This document shows positions 18,955-35,439 of a stretch of 64,000 nt of DNA, one piece after another. Position numbers and translations under genes: made by a program. The DNA comes from Channa striata (lineage: Eukaryota; Chordata; Actinopteri; Anabantiformes; Channidae): contig CM065183.1 of NCBI GenBank assembly GCA_033026295.1, forward strand, positions 13,184,657-13,248,656, in the 5' to 3' direction. Below the pieces are notes generated by a model that was given only the letters and a program-made list of their open reading frames with translations, made no database searches and had not been told where the DNA came from. Each line of letters starts with the position of its first letter. Position 1 is the first letter of the stretch.

Positions 18955-20085
18955 TTGTCTTATCCAGCTTCACAAGAAGCCAAGAAAGTTTTTAAATCTT
19001 GAATGTGCTTATCCATCTGATGAATTCTTGGAATTGGGACAACCGGGTGACTAAAGTACTGAGATTAGCATCCATGTGTATTCTTGCAATGAGAATTAGT
19101 GAACGGTCTTCTCAGCAAGTACTTCAATTTAAAGGTACAAAGGTGGATTCTCTAAATGTAGGAAAATGTTTGGAGAATGTCCTAGTCATGATAATTATTT
19201 TATCAATGTATGTTGTTTATTTATTTTGATTAATCACAGATATTTGTGTCCCTGCTGAAATTATAATGACTTATGGGGACATGTATGGAAACCTACCTGC
19301 TATGTCTATCCACCTCTAAAGAGTATTACCACATATAATATTTCCTTTCATGTGTTAAGCATTAGAGTGGCAAATGTATTATAGATCAAAATTAAGATCA
19401 TTCCATTATTAATTTTAGTGTGGTCATTGTAACCTCAATCTTACATCCAGGTTACCCGACTCTCACCTTAACAAACCTATTCAGGTAAGAGTGGAACAAA
19501 GAGCTACTCAGGAGTATACAACTGTTCCCTCACCACTTTTATTCAGATGGAAGAAGCGGCTTCAATAAGTAGTGAAACATCTCTAACCATTAAGAAAGAA
19601 GTCCAGTTGAAATAATTCAATCTTTGGATGATGACTATAATCTTGCCTGTGTTTCCCCTAGGTGGTGGAAACACAGATCAGGCCAATAATGAGTTCTCAG
19701 AGTCTGAGAGCAACAAAAATGACCTGGTATCAGGACACAATAAAACCACAAGCACATTTTTAAATGTGCTTTTAAAAATTGTGTTCAAATCTCTGTGATA
19801 ATATGAGCTGATAGGAAATTAGGGACCTAATAAAGTGACCAGTGAGTGTATATGTGAACATAGCAATTATGCTGATCAGCCATCTGGAGCAGCAGGAAAA
19901 AAAATCTGGAAAATTCAAAGGACAGATAATAAATGGATCCCATTGTGATATAAAACTTCCTGTTGTGCTTCTTTTGCTCACAGGAAGAGGAAATAATCTT
20001 GGATAGATACACATCTTCTTATTTTACTACTATCAGTCGAGTATAGTGAGAGCTTAGATGGGTTTATTGTTCATTGTGTTTACCC
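18955..20085 (+). repeat. Collapsed relic of a beta-tubulin array unit
   Basis: Three blocks match other parts of the array in order. 18960-19240 matches 30000-30240, part of the flank upstream of tubulin copy 2. 19250-19440 matches the upstream flanks near 22570-22720, 30590-30720 and 38945-39110. 19690-19790 holds a tubulin last-exon fragment followed by a block (aaccacaagcacattttt) that matches downstream of copy 3 at 43440. The tail at 19828-20085, opening with a solo Tc1-like terminus, matches 45417-45665. The gene body between promoter and last exon is missing, so this reads as a deleted fourth unit. Confidence 0.7.
19690..19735 (+). pseudogene. Beta-tubulin last-exon fragment
   Basis: The sequence around gagtctgagagcaac aligns with the tubulin last-exon segment encoding [15 protein letters not shown] with about eight mismatches over 44 bases; here it would read EFSESESNKNDLVS. 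The exon start and the acidic tail are missing, and no other exon of this copy remains. Confidence 0.72.
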
Positions 20086-22282
20086 TAAGCAATCTAGCCA
20101 TAGGGGGTTTCAAGCCAGTTACCTCTATGCTGGTCCCAAGCCCGGATAAATACAGAGAGTTGCGTCAGGAAAGGCATCCAGCGTAAAACTTGCCAAAAAC
20201 AACCATGCAAATAGTTCATAGGAATTTCATACTGGATCGGTCGACGCCCAGGTTAACAACGACCTCCACCGGTGCTGTTAACCTACAGAGTGCCGGTGGA
20301 AATTTGTCTACTGTTGGTTGAAGAAGGAGAGGAGGCAGAAGAGTTCATGGACAGAGAGAGAAGAGGAAAGCCAGAGAGAGCTTAGATCTGACAGTAGGGA
20401 CTCTTAACACACAATAGCACAATAACAGGGAAAGGTAGAGAGCTGGCAGACATGATGGAGAGAAGGAAGGTAGATGTACTGTGTGTGCAGGAGACGAGGT
20501 AGAAGCGCAGCAAAGCTCGTAGTATTGGAGGAGGATACAAACTGTTCTACCATGGTGTAGATAGACAGAGAAACTGGTTAGGATTGATTCTGAAAGGGGA
20601 GTTTGTGAACAATCTTATAGAGGTGAAAAGAGTCTCAGACAGGGTGATGAGCCTAAAGCTAGAAATTGAAGGAGTGAAGGTGGGTAAGCTCTACAAGTTG
20701 GCTGTGAGTTAGAAGAGAAGCAGAGATTTTGGAGTGAGTTTGATGAGGTCATAGAAAGTATCCCCAGACGAGAGACTAGTTGTTGGAGGAGACTTCAATG
20801 GGCATGTTGGTGAGGAGAACAGAGGTGATGAGGAGGTGATGGGCAGGTTTGGTGTAGAGGAAAGGAATCCAGTAAGGCAGATGGTGGTGGACTTTGCTAA
20901 GAGGATGGAAATGGCTGTAGTCAACACTTACTTCACTTACTTCCAGAAGAGAGAGGAACACAGAGTGACGTACAAGAGTGGAGGTAGGAGTACACAGGTG
21001 GACTACATTCTATGTAGACGAGGTCATTTGAGAGAGGTTAGTGACTGCAATGTGGTGGTAGGAGAGAGTGTAGCCAGACAGCACCACATGGTGGTGTGTA
21101 AGATGACTCTGGTGGTCATGAAGAAGAAGAGAGGAAAGACAGAAAAGAAGACCAATTGGTGGAAGCTAAAGAATGAAGAAACTTGTGAGGAATTCAGGCA
21201 GAAGTTGAGACAGGCTCTGGGTGGTCAGGAAGAGCTTCCATATGACTGGGAAACTACAGCAGAGGTATTCAGGGAAACAGGTAGGAAGGTTCTGGGTGTG
21301 TGGAAGGAGGAAAGAAGATAAAGACACTAGGTGGTGGAATGAGGAAGTACAGGACTGCAACCATAGAAAGAGGTTGGTTAAAAGGAAGTGGGATATAGAA
21401 ATTGCGTCTTTGTGGATTTAGAGAAGGCGTATGACAGAGTGCCAAGGCAGGAGCTGTGGTACTGTATGAGGATGTCGGGAGGGGCAGAGAAGTACGTCAG
21501 AGTAGTCCAGGACATGTATGAGAGGAGCATGAAGATGGTGAGATGTGCTGTGGGTCAGACAGAGGAGTTTAAGGTGGAGGTGGGACTACACCAAGGATCG
21601 GCTTTGAGTCCCTTCTTGTTTGCTATGCTGATGGACAGGTTGACAGATGAAGTCAGACAGAAATCTCCCAGGACAATGATGTTTGCAGATGACATTGTGA
21701 TTTTGGAGGGAGAGTAGAGAGCAGGTGGAGGAACAGCTGGAGAGGTGGAGGTTTGCTCTGAAAAGAAGAGGCATGAAAGTCAGTCGTAGTAAGACAGAAT
21801 ACATGTGTGTAAACGTGAGGGAGCCAGGTAGAAGAGTGAGGTTACAGGGGGCTGAGGTGAAGAAGGTGCAGGAGTTTAAGTACTTGGGGTCAACAGTTCA
21901 GTCTCATGGGGAGTGTGGAAAAGAGGTGAAGAGGCGAGTGCAGGCGGGTTGGAATGGGTGGAGGAAAGTGTCAGGAGTGTTGTGTGACAGAAGAGTGTCA
22001 GCAAGACTCAAAGGAAAGGTGTACAGGACAGTGGTGAGACCAGCTCTGCTCTATGGGTTAGAGACAGTAGCTGTGAGAAAGAGACAAGAGGTAGAGATGA
22101 AAGCAGCAGAGATGAAGATGTTGAGGTTCTCCTTAGGAGTGACAAGGTTGGACAGAATAAGGAACGAGTTCATCAGAGGGACAGCGCACGTTGCCTGCGT
22201 TAGCAACAAAGTCAGAGAGGCCAGACTGAGATGGTTTGGACAGAGGAGGGACAGTGATCTGCTGCTATTAAAGGAAATTTGA
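20086..22282 (+). mobile_element. RTE/BovB-like LINE, 5' piece, endonuclease and RT, broken
   Basis: Starts near a cccggataaatacagagag motif that recurs inverted at the 5' end of the 36.8-kb element. An APE-type endonuclease follows (ELADMMERRKVDVLCVQE-like, then VDFAKRMEMAVVNTYF and QVDYILCRR). The reverse transcriptase has FVDLEKAYDRVPRQELW, a GLHQGSALSPFLFA-type block and FADDIVILEGE. The C-terminal part has EFKYLGSTVQ and ARLRWFGQRRD. Stops split the frame into at least three parts. At about 21390 the sequence jumps from the post-endonuclease linker to the catalytic palm, so the N-terminal part of the RT is deleted. It has no complete ORF and is presumably inactive. It lies between the relic unit and tubulin copy 1. 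Confidence 0.88.
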
Positions 22283-22284
22283 TT

Positions 22285-23006
22285 TGTGTTATCTGTTTAT
22301 TTCCCTATATCCCTGTCGATCCCCCATAATACAGAAACCTTGAAAACAAAAGCAAAAACTCTTAAAAATATGGAGAAAAGCCCTTGTGCATGACAGAAGA
22401 TTTTAAAACAATCTCCACCACATAGCACATTTATTCTTCTTCCATGAAGATCCAACCTTTAAGATTATTCTTGTTATAGTAAACAGTGAATTCATGTTAA
22501 GATTTGAGTCTGGAGCATTACTTTAGGGAACTAAAGGTAAATGATGTCTGTGTTGCTTGTGAAGTTATAAGGAGCCATGATGACAAAATTATTTTTCATA
22601 ATTAGCCTACTATGTCTATCACCTCCCTATTACTATATTACTATACACTGTGTACTGTTAACTTTCTTGGGTTAAACAGTGGTGTGGCTCATGTTGTTGG
22701 GTTTCCATTGTAACCTCAATCTTGCACATGAACACGTGTGTACATGCAAGCGTGTGTTAAGTTCTGTTGCATGTTACTAAGACAACGGAGCTCCCAGAAC
22801 ACAATCTGATCAAATTTACAAAGCAAGTTTTCTTAACCAATCAGATGCCTGATGTAGATTGACTAACATTTAGTTGCTCCAGTAGCGTTTATTTACCGTC
22901 TTTACATGGCAATGCTCCTCCCTTCTTAGTTAGTACGTTGCTGGCGTAGAGCGGTAACAACTTTGCCTATTCAGTTGTTTGTCCAAAGTTCTTCATTTTG
23001 AACAAA
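22285..23006 (+). promoter_or_regulatory. Tubulin copy 1 upstream region and 5' UTR
   Basis: Homologous to 30317-31014 and 38700-39412 upstream of the other copies. It contains a CCAAT box at 22837-22841 in the context aaccaatcag, then a conserved agcgtttat block and a cctcccttct block. The last 60 bases before the ATG (gcggtaacaactttgcct and following) are near identical in all copies and probably are the 5' UTR. Confidence 0.65.
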
Positions 23007-25535
<2,529 letters not shown>

Positions 25536-26499
25536 CTGCCCACCATCACTTTCTGCTTACGATTGTTGTTGCTAGAGTTAACTCACAGGCAAATCAGTTC
25601 AGTCAAATTGAGCATTTATTATGACCATTGATCTCTTCTCATTTCTTGTCTCCAACACGTAAACACATCTCAGCACATTCAAGCTACTCCAGTAAAGCAA
25701 AGCAGAGTCCACAGCGTGTGTTATGTAATCAATTATTATCACTCATTACTCATTACTAAGTAATCTCATGTAATCTATAACCCATTGCTGTTCTTAATCT
25801 ATTATTTCTACTACAGTGAGATATTATGACTTCTATAATATAATATTATATATAATATAATTATATAATATGTTATGTATAAAATACATAATATATTTCA
25901 TATTATAGATTAATTATAAATAACATGTATTATATCTTACTTGTAGTCTCTTTCGACTACCGGCCCCTAATTCGATTGCGGGGAAACATTGTCATAGTCT
26001 ACATGTGAACGATCACCACCCATGGCTTGCAGTGAGGCTGTTTGCAAAACAAAAACAGACATGGGAACCATAAAAACTAGGCATGTCATGTAGTGTATTA
26101 CAGATACTCAGATCCAAACCAAAGATGTATTCATAGGCCGTGGAATAAGTACGTACTCAAGAGTATGAGTGAGTAGATAAGATAGGAATAGATTTGTAAA
26201 TGACAAAGTACCGGGTGACTGATTTATGTGTAATTTGTGTGTCTCTGTGACGTCAGTCAATTGTCCAGCTCACATTAATGCTTCACTTCGACACCTCAGG
26301 GTTGGGCTCTTCATCTTTTCTCCTAAATACTAGAGCCTGTTACGTCTAACTTTAATGTGGAATTCCATGTGATTGGCCAATTGAAGCAAGATGCACTCTT
26401 AGGTCATACAGCAAAAATGATTTCTCACTGTCTGGGAGAGTCAAGTCTGGTGCCCACTCCAACAATGTTTTAATAGTCTCAACAGCCTTTACTTTTACC
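25536..26499 (+). other. Tubulin copy 1 3' UTR and downstream flank
   Basis: The first 200 bases match the 3' flank of copy 2 (ttacgattgttgttgctaga and following) but not that of copy 3. A stretch at 25830-25935 is almost pure AT with many short palindromes. I see no gene. Confidence 0.5.
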
Positions 26500-26640
26500 C
26501 ATGCCTGTCAGTGGTTGAGAGACACACACACACAATTACACAGAGAGAACACGAAAACTACTATCGGCTTTTCCCATCAGGGGCCGCCACAGCGAATCTT
26601 CCTCTTCCACCTCACTTTATCCTGGGCATCTTCCACTCTG
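26500..26640 (-). mobile_element. 3' tail of an RTE-like LINE
   Basis: The block with ctactatcggcttttcccat and the flanking (AC) run ttgagagacacacacaca matches 35450-35590 closely, including sequence outside the LINE. The fragment stops near 26640. It is part of the duplicated unit rather than an independent insertion. Confidence 0.75.
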
Positions 26641-27109
26641 ACAGTGGTTGAATAGTCATCAATCCACTCTGCACTGTATCCCAAAAGGTCATTTCTTGGT
26701 TTAGGAGCTTTGGCTAATTTAAAGCCTGTAAAACACATCTGGGACACATTTGGGATGCCAAAGATGTAGCTGTGCCTTAGATGCATTCTTACAATTTTAG
26801 AGAGTGCGATAAGGTGGACACACAGTGAGTGATGCATCTGAAAAACTAGCTCTAATATCTCCATTAGCATCTTTGCGTTGTGTGTGTGATCCACATCCTC
26901 AAACCACATTAGTCATTTGGCACGTCAACAAAGCGTCAGGTGAATGGGGTTTGAAGTGAAGTTTGAAGTTTTTCATCACTAACAATCCAAAAATACAGAC
27001 AGTCCAGTCATTCTTGTTAGATGATTAGCCTCAGACTGACTTACACAGGTGTATGCTGTGCACACTTCACTCAGGCTTGAGAATAGTGTGTCTGTTGTAG
27101 GGGAGTGAA

Positions 27110-27700
27110 GTACTTCTACTTCCATATTTTGGAAGTAAGTTATGAAAGGTTACCACGTCAGACTCCCAGTCTCAAGCCCTCATGTACTATAGCCAGTCTG
27201 AGAGGTAGTCCAATATCCAGGAAGAGAGATGTTGGTCCACCCCCAAGTGTACCAACGTATCCCTCAGGGGTGCAGGTTGGTGTTGAAAGCACTGGAGAAC
27301 TCAAAAAACATGACTCTCAGTGCTCCCAACCTTATCCAGGTGTGAAAAAAGTGCTATTCAGGAGAAAGGTGACAGCATCTTCCAGCCCGACGCCTGACTG
27401 GTAGGCAAACTGGAGTGCGTCCATTGACACTCTCACCAGAGGACAGAGATAGGTGAGCACCAGCCTCTCCATCGTCTTCATCAGATGTGAGGTCAGTGCC
27501 ACCGATCTGTAGTCCTTGAAGTTGTATTGGTAAGATGTCTTCAAAAGCTGTGGCACCTTCCTCAGCTTCAGGCTCAGACCAAACATGTACAACAGTATGC
27601 TGCACAGTTCGAAGCAGCCCGGAGCTGATGCCATCTGGTATGCAGCCTTCCTCGCCTTATTCTTGAGCTTTTGAAAGGGGCAGTATGGGCCGTGCAGAGA
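27110..27700 (-). mobile_element. Non-LTR reverse transcriptase fragment
   Basis: The minus-strand translation contains LSLKLRKVPQLLKTS, DYRSVALTSHLMKTMERLVL and MDALQFAYQSGVGLEDAV. These are the fingers/palm motifs of a CR1/L2-like fish LINE reverse transcriptase. Further along, a frame-shifted piece near 27240-27340 resembles the SAFNT block (FDFSSAFNT-type, catalytic motif A) and a LGVDQHLSSWILDYL block. It is truncated at both ends. Confidence 0.75.
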
Positions 27701-29580
27701 AAGGTGTCCCTGGAACGACTCACTGTAGGGGCAGAGACGAGGGATTGCAGCAGGGGAGACTGGGTGGGGGCAGGGGTGGGCAGCTGGTTAAATATATTGG
27801 AAGAATAAATTTAGGTCATTCACCCACTCCTGATCCAGCTGCTTGTTGGGTAGAGATCTCACATTTGCCATGACAATCATAAGTCCCCTTTACTTCCTAC
27901 CTGGATGGGACAACCCAATTCACCCCTGCTATAAAGACCTTTCACACATCACACTTCCTGTTTGATAGTGTGACCTGGGACCTATTGGCAGATGGAGTGG
28001 AGCATACACAACATTGGGTAAGTATCACAGTGACATTGGTTTTTGGAGGATGTGAGAACAGGGTGCATTGTCCATACAACTAAATCAACAACTCTACTCT
28101 GCCGGCTAGATGGCTAAAATATGAATGAAAAATGAAATAAATAGAATTGGCGATATTAGTATGATAACACATCTGAACCTATTCTCTACAGGGCATGGGC
28201 TAGCCCCATGACAGTTGGCAAGCTGCCGCAACAGGCAACCTGCCGCAACAGGTTGCCACGTGGGGGGGCGCTTCTCACATTTAACCTATTGACATTTGAC
28301 AGCAATAAAAATATGAATCTTTTAGCCTGAAATGTGATGAATTTTCCAAATATGACCCGAAATACAAGAAATACAAATATTTTTTAATATACTTTTGTAG
28401 AGATGGTATAATTTTTTGTACATTAAGGCTGCTCTGGGTCTTATTGGACCCATATCTATTCAAATAGATTTTAGATTTACTAGAATGTGTTAAATCAAGG
28501 ACAAAAATGGAAATCTTGAGATTGAAAATGTACATGCTTTCCATGTATGCATATTTTTTAATTGGACAGTGGTTGGAGTTGTTTCAAGCAGTTTCAAGCT
28601 TCCTCTTGAGCACTATCTGTATTGCCACCACATTTGCCGAGGTTCCTGCAGAAACTGGTTATCTGTGAAGGGTCACGTGGTGATTTTGAAACAGTAAAAG
28701 AGTAAAAGAGCATAATGTAGATAATAAACATAAGACTGTCCTCAAGAAACTAAAACCCTAGTTTGAAATGTTAGGATCCCTGCTCGAGAAATACTTTGAA
28801 ATTAAGGCTTAGACAGAAGTAATTCACAAGACCATGAACACCTTCTTACAAGAATATAAGAAGTGTCAGGAAAAAAACAGTCAACAAATCTTTTCTCAGT
28901 GAGTACGAGACACTGAAATCACTGATTATTCTGTTATCTATCGCAAATTCTATACCTCTGCAAAGAGCTGCAGGACTTTGAAAGCGTGGATGGCAGCATG
29001 TGCAGAAAAAGAGAACCGGAGCTCAAATTTAGAAACCAGCCCTGAAACAATGAAATCAGACATTGCTTTTGAATTGTGGTTCAACATAAGCTTTTTAACA
29101 AACAAACTATTTAAACTGGCCCACAGAAACATTGATCACAGAAAGCTAAGGACAGAGCTGTCTCAGGAGACAAACATGTTAAAGCTAAAGGGTATAAGCC
29201 CATTTCCAAGCAGCTTGATGTCCCTGTGACTACAGAAGCACATAAAGACCATAGAAGAGACAGATGATATGAAACCGAAGAGCCTAGAACAACTTCCAAA
29301 GAGATTAGAGGTGAACTCAAAGGTCAGGGTACATTAAACAAAACCGGTGTCAAGGTGACATGATGTCATCTCAGTTTATTGGCCACGCACCTTTTTCCTT
29401 GTCAATCAAAGTGCTGTTGCTTTGTGTGCTTTGATGTCTGACAGCTCACAGCAGAGCTGGAGGCTGATTTAAATTAGGTGCTCAATGTTAAACACATTTC
29501 TGTTTCCAATGTTTGTGTGTCTTTTCTGTACAAACTGAGGACTCTTTAGGATTCTGTGTTGACTCTTTTATTTACTGTGT
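27701..29580. other. Array spacer without a recognised gene
   Basis: Contains short open frames on both strands (for example plus strand 28978-29229) with no family resemblance, a G run at 28262-28268 and otherwise AT-rich sequence. Confidence 0.45.
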
Positions 29581-29636
29581 CATACAGGCACAGAACACCA
29601 AGAGCTGAAAAAATTATGATCACTCTGTCTCCTCAG

Positions 29637-29831
29637 GATGAGATCTTTGACATTGTGAAGCTTAAAGACCCCTTTAAGATTACGCTCCAAGATTTGGTGA
29701 CCAGTTGCCACGCTGACACCGTTACCAGTATCTTAATTGACTTTAATGGCTTCTGGACGTATGAAAACAGAGAAGTTCTAGTTGCTAATGACAACGACAG
29801 CAGCAACACAGCTGATCTCAATGACACCTGA
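29637..29831 (+). pseudogene. ppp2r3c-like terminal exon, isolated
   Basis: A splice acceptor (tctcctcag) is followed by a frame starting DEIFDIVKLKDPFKIT, containing LIDFNGFWTYENREVLVAND and ending in a stop after TADLNDT. This resembles the C-terminus of PPP2R3C (G5PR), an EF-hand regulatory B'' subunit of protein phosphatase 2A, as I remember it. No other exon of that gene is visible on the plus strand nearby, so it is most likely a fragment carried by duplication. Less likely, it is the last exon of a gene whose other exons I failed to see. The open frame and clean acceptor suggest it is not very old. Confidence 0.55.
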
Positions 29832-29994
29832 AGATTTAATTGCTTTCATCAGGTAACATATTATCAGTTGCCAGATATATGGCAGCCACAAACAGTATTG
29901 CAAGCCAGTTTTGTGGATGTTTAAGTAACTTGAAAGAAGGAACAAAATATGCAGAACACAGCACATACCTGGGTATGTGTGGGCACAACAGCTA

Positions 29995-30240
29995 AATTCT
30001 TGTCCAGCTTTACCAGGAGCCAAAATAGTTTGAATGTCTTGAGTACATTTATCCATCTGATGAATTCTAAGGATTTTGGTAACCTGAGGCTTTGTGTGAG
30101 AAATACTAAAGTACTGAGATTAGCATCAGTGTACATTCTTGCAATGAGAGTTAGTAAAGGGTCTCTAACTGTCTTCTCAGGAACTTCAATTTACTTCAAT
30201 TTAAAGATGCAATGGTGGATTCTCCAAATGTAGGAAAATA
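29995..30240 (+). repeat. Upstream block shared with the relic unit
   Basis: Matches 18960-19200 in order and orientation; shared landmarks are tttatccatctgatgaattc and attcttgcaatgagagttag (one mismatch in the relic). It marks the left end of the unit that carries tubulin copy 2. Confidence 0.75.
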
Positions 30241-30316
30241 TTTGGAATCGTAATCATAGCGATCATCTTATTAATATATGTTAAATTAGTTCTTAATTAA
30301 TCCCAAAATTAACATT

Positions 30317-31014
30317 TTTGTCATCTATTTATTTCCCTGTGTCCCTGTTGATGCTCCATAACACAGAAAACATATGGATATATACAAAAGGCCCCTGACA
30401 TAAGATGCTCTCCACCACCATCTTGTATAGAAAGGCGCAGCAGCAAATAGCATATTTATTCTTCCTCAATGAAAGTCTAACCTTGAAGATTATTTATGTT
30501 ATTGCCAAACATGGATTTATGTTAATATTTGACTCTAGGGAAGTAAAGGTAGATGTTTGTGTTGTAATGAGTTTGTCACAACATGTATGGAAAATGATTT
30601 ACCATATTTGCCATAAATAGCCTACATTTGTGGCTTCCTAAATTAGTGTATTACCACATACTATTTATTTTCTTGTGCTAAGCAGTCGTGTGGCTCATGT
30701 TGGGTTTCCACTGTAACCTCAACGTTGTACATTTATGTGTTCAGAAAAATCTGTTGTGTATTAAAATCTATTGCGCGTTACTAAGACAACAGAGCTCCTG
30801 GAACACACAATCCAATCCAATTTAAAAAGCAAGTTTTCTTAACCAATCAGATGCCTGATCTAGATTGACTGACATTTAGTTGCTCCAATAGCGTTTATTC
30901 ACTGTCTTTACATGGCAATGCTCCTCCCTTCTCAAATTAGTACGTTGCTGTGGTAGAAGCGGTAACAACTTTGCCTAATCAGTCATTTGTCCAAAGTTCT
31001 TCATTTTGACAAAA
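30317..31014 (+). promoter_or_regulatory. Tubulin copy 2 upstream region and 5' UTR
   Basis: Homologous to the upstream regions of copies 1 and 3. CCAAT at 30843-30847 (aaccaatcag), a second inverted-type context tccaatagcg near 30885, and the conserved cggtaacaactttgcct block next to the start codon. Confidence 0.65.
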
Positions 31015-33619
<2,605 letters not shown>

Positions 33620-35089
33620 AGTCCCACCATCGCTTTCTGCTTACGATTGTTGTTGCTAGAGTTAACTCACAGGCAAATAGTTCAGTCCAATTGAACATTT
33701 ATTGTTATCACTGATCTCTTCTCATCTCTTGTCTCCAACACATACACACAAACATCTCTGCAAACTCAGGCTACTCAAGTAAAGCAAAGCAGAGTCCACG
33801 GCGTGTGTTATGTAATCAATTATCACTCTTACTATAAATAATCTCATGTAATATATAACCCATTGCTGTTCTTAATCTATTTCTACTACAGTGATAGGTA
33901 AGGCATATTGTATAATTACATATTGTGGTATGATTAACACTATATCTAATCTCGAACCACTACAGTTCCTCTGCCTGTAGTGGACAAGACAACAGGACAC
34001 GCCAAAGCAAGCAAACAAATAAAAACAGACTATTGCCTGATATTTAATTATTAAATTATAATTTATTTAATAATAATTTAAAATTCAGACAACCACTCTG
34101 TCAGATTAATAACAGTCAACACTATTACAATGTACTTGTAATGTTACTAGTAGTGAATTAGAATCATCATCAAAAAGGATCAGCACTTCAAACTATTACA
34201 AATAGCACTAAATTCTCAAAAGTTGTTTCTATGCAATACAACAATGTCCTGTGAGAAAGTATTTTAGAGATACAAATAAGAGTGAATAAAGTAATGAGTA
34301 CAGAAAGGATAGAAAAGACTAACTAAATACTAGTAATACTTCAAACAAAACGCATATGTAAAGAAACAGAAAGGAATAAATTAACTAATAAACAAGACAT
34401 TTGTTTAGTAGGACATATGGGGACTAGAAAAAACTATACAAAACAATAATCTGCATTCACAGGAACAAAAAGATTACTCAAATGTATGCAAAGAATAGCA
34501 AACACTAAAACTAAACAGAGAAAAACTTAAAAACAAACCTAGTGCTAGAACAGTGACACATGACATGGATAAGTGAAAACTGAAACATGCTTAACAAGAC
34601 ATGGGACAAACAGTTAAACTTAACTACTAAACCAAAACTGACAGTGATAAACAAATGGCCCAGACCAAATGTAGAAAACAGACCAACAAATAAGGAAAAA
34701 AAAGAGATAAACTAATAGATACAAGTGAAAAGAGCTGAACTAAATGCTAAGCAAAGTCAGTCGATTGTCCAGCTCAGGGTTGGGTTCTTCATAATCATCT
34801 TCAGTTCTACTAAAAATCAGCTAGTTGTCATGTTTTTGGTAACAGAACCAGAAATACAGGACACAGGAAGGTTGAGAATGTTTGACACCAGAGCCAAATA
34901 ATACCTTGTGATGAAAAAGGTGGGATGGCAGATGACCAGGTGAGTCACACTACTTATGCTCCAGGGATGAGTGGCGGGCTACAGGAACTCCTATAGGAAA
35001 GCTCAGAGTTTGAGTGAGAATTTATTCAACACAGAGTCCACAGCACTCATTGAGTTCAATGGTAATGGTTAGTAGATGATGGTTAGTAG
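33620..35089 (+). other. Tubulin copy 2 3' flank and spacer
   Basis: The first 250 bases match the copy 1 3' flank. The rest (about 34000-34750) is A-rich with no gene-like feature. The gattgtccagctca... block near 34765 matches 26261 downstream of copy 1. Confidence 0.5.
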
Positions 35090-35240
35090 TAGACAGGTTA
35101 GCAGATAAGCACACACATAAATCAGACAGGTAGCAGATTAGCAGCAGGTTAGCAGGCCGGTTCCAGTAGACAGGTTAGCAGAGAAGTTGTAGCTTAGCAG
35201 GCAGATTACCAGTAGACGGGTTCACAGGTAAGCAGGCCGG
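35090..35240. repeat. Imperfect minisatellite of a caggttagcag-type unit
   Basis: Repeated occurrences of caggttagcag, gcagattagcag, cttagcaggcag and caggtaagcaggccgg over 150 bases. Unit length is variable, roughly 10-15 bases with longer higher-order spacing. Confidence 0.7.
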
Positions 35241-35439
35241 TCAATCAGAGCACCAAGGTCCAGGTCACAATACAGGAATGGCTGAAAAGCTCACTGTAGT
35301 ACTACAGAAAGACAATCTAGCAGAAGTCTCTAGTGAGAACTAGGTATAAATAGGCAGGGGGAACAGGTGAAAACAATAAGGACCAGTGATTGGCGGTAAA
35401 GTTTCCAGAGTAAACTGCAACATCCTCTGCTGTTACCCA

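Noticed and set aside
26248..26255. Second TGACGTCA palindrome
   Set aside because: It lies in array spacer with no adjacent start of transcription or gene; probably chance.
26577..26909. 110-codon minus-strand frame
   Set aside because: Its C-terminal part is LINE tail (EDAQDKVRWKRK) and the rest has no family resemblance; not a gene.
28978..29229. 83-codon plus-strand frame near the ppp2r3c-like exon
   Set aside because: Checked as a possible further ppp2r3c exon; no resemblance and no suitable donor, so not joined.
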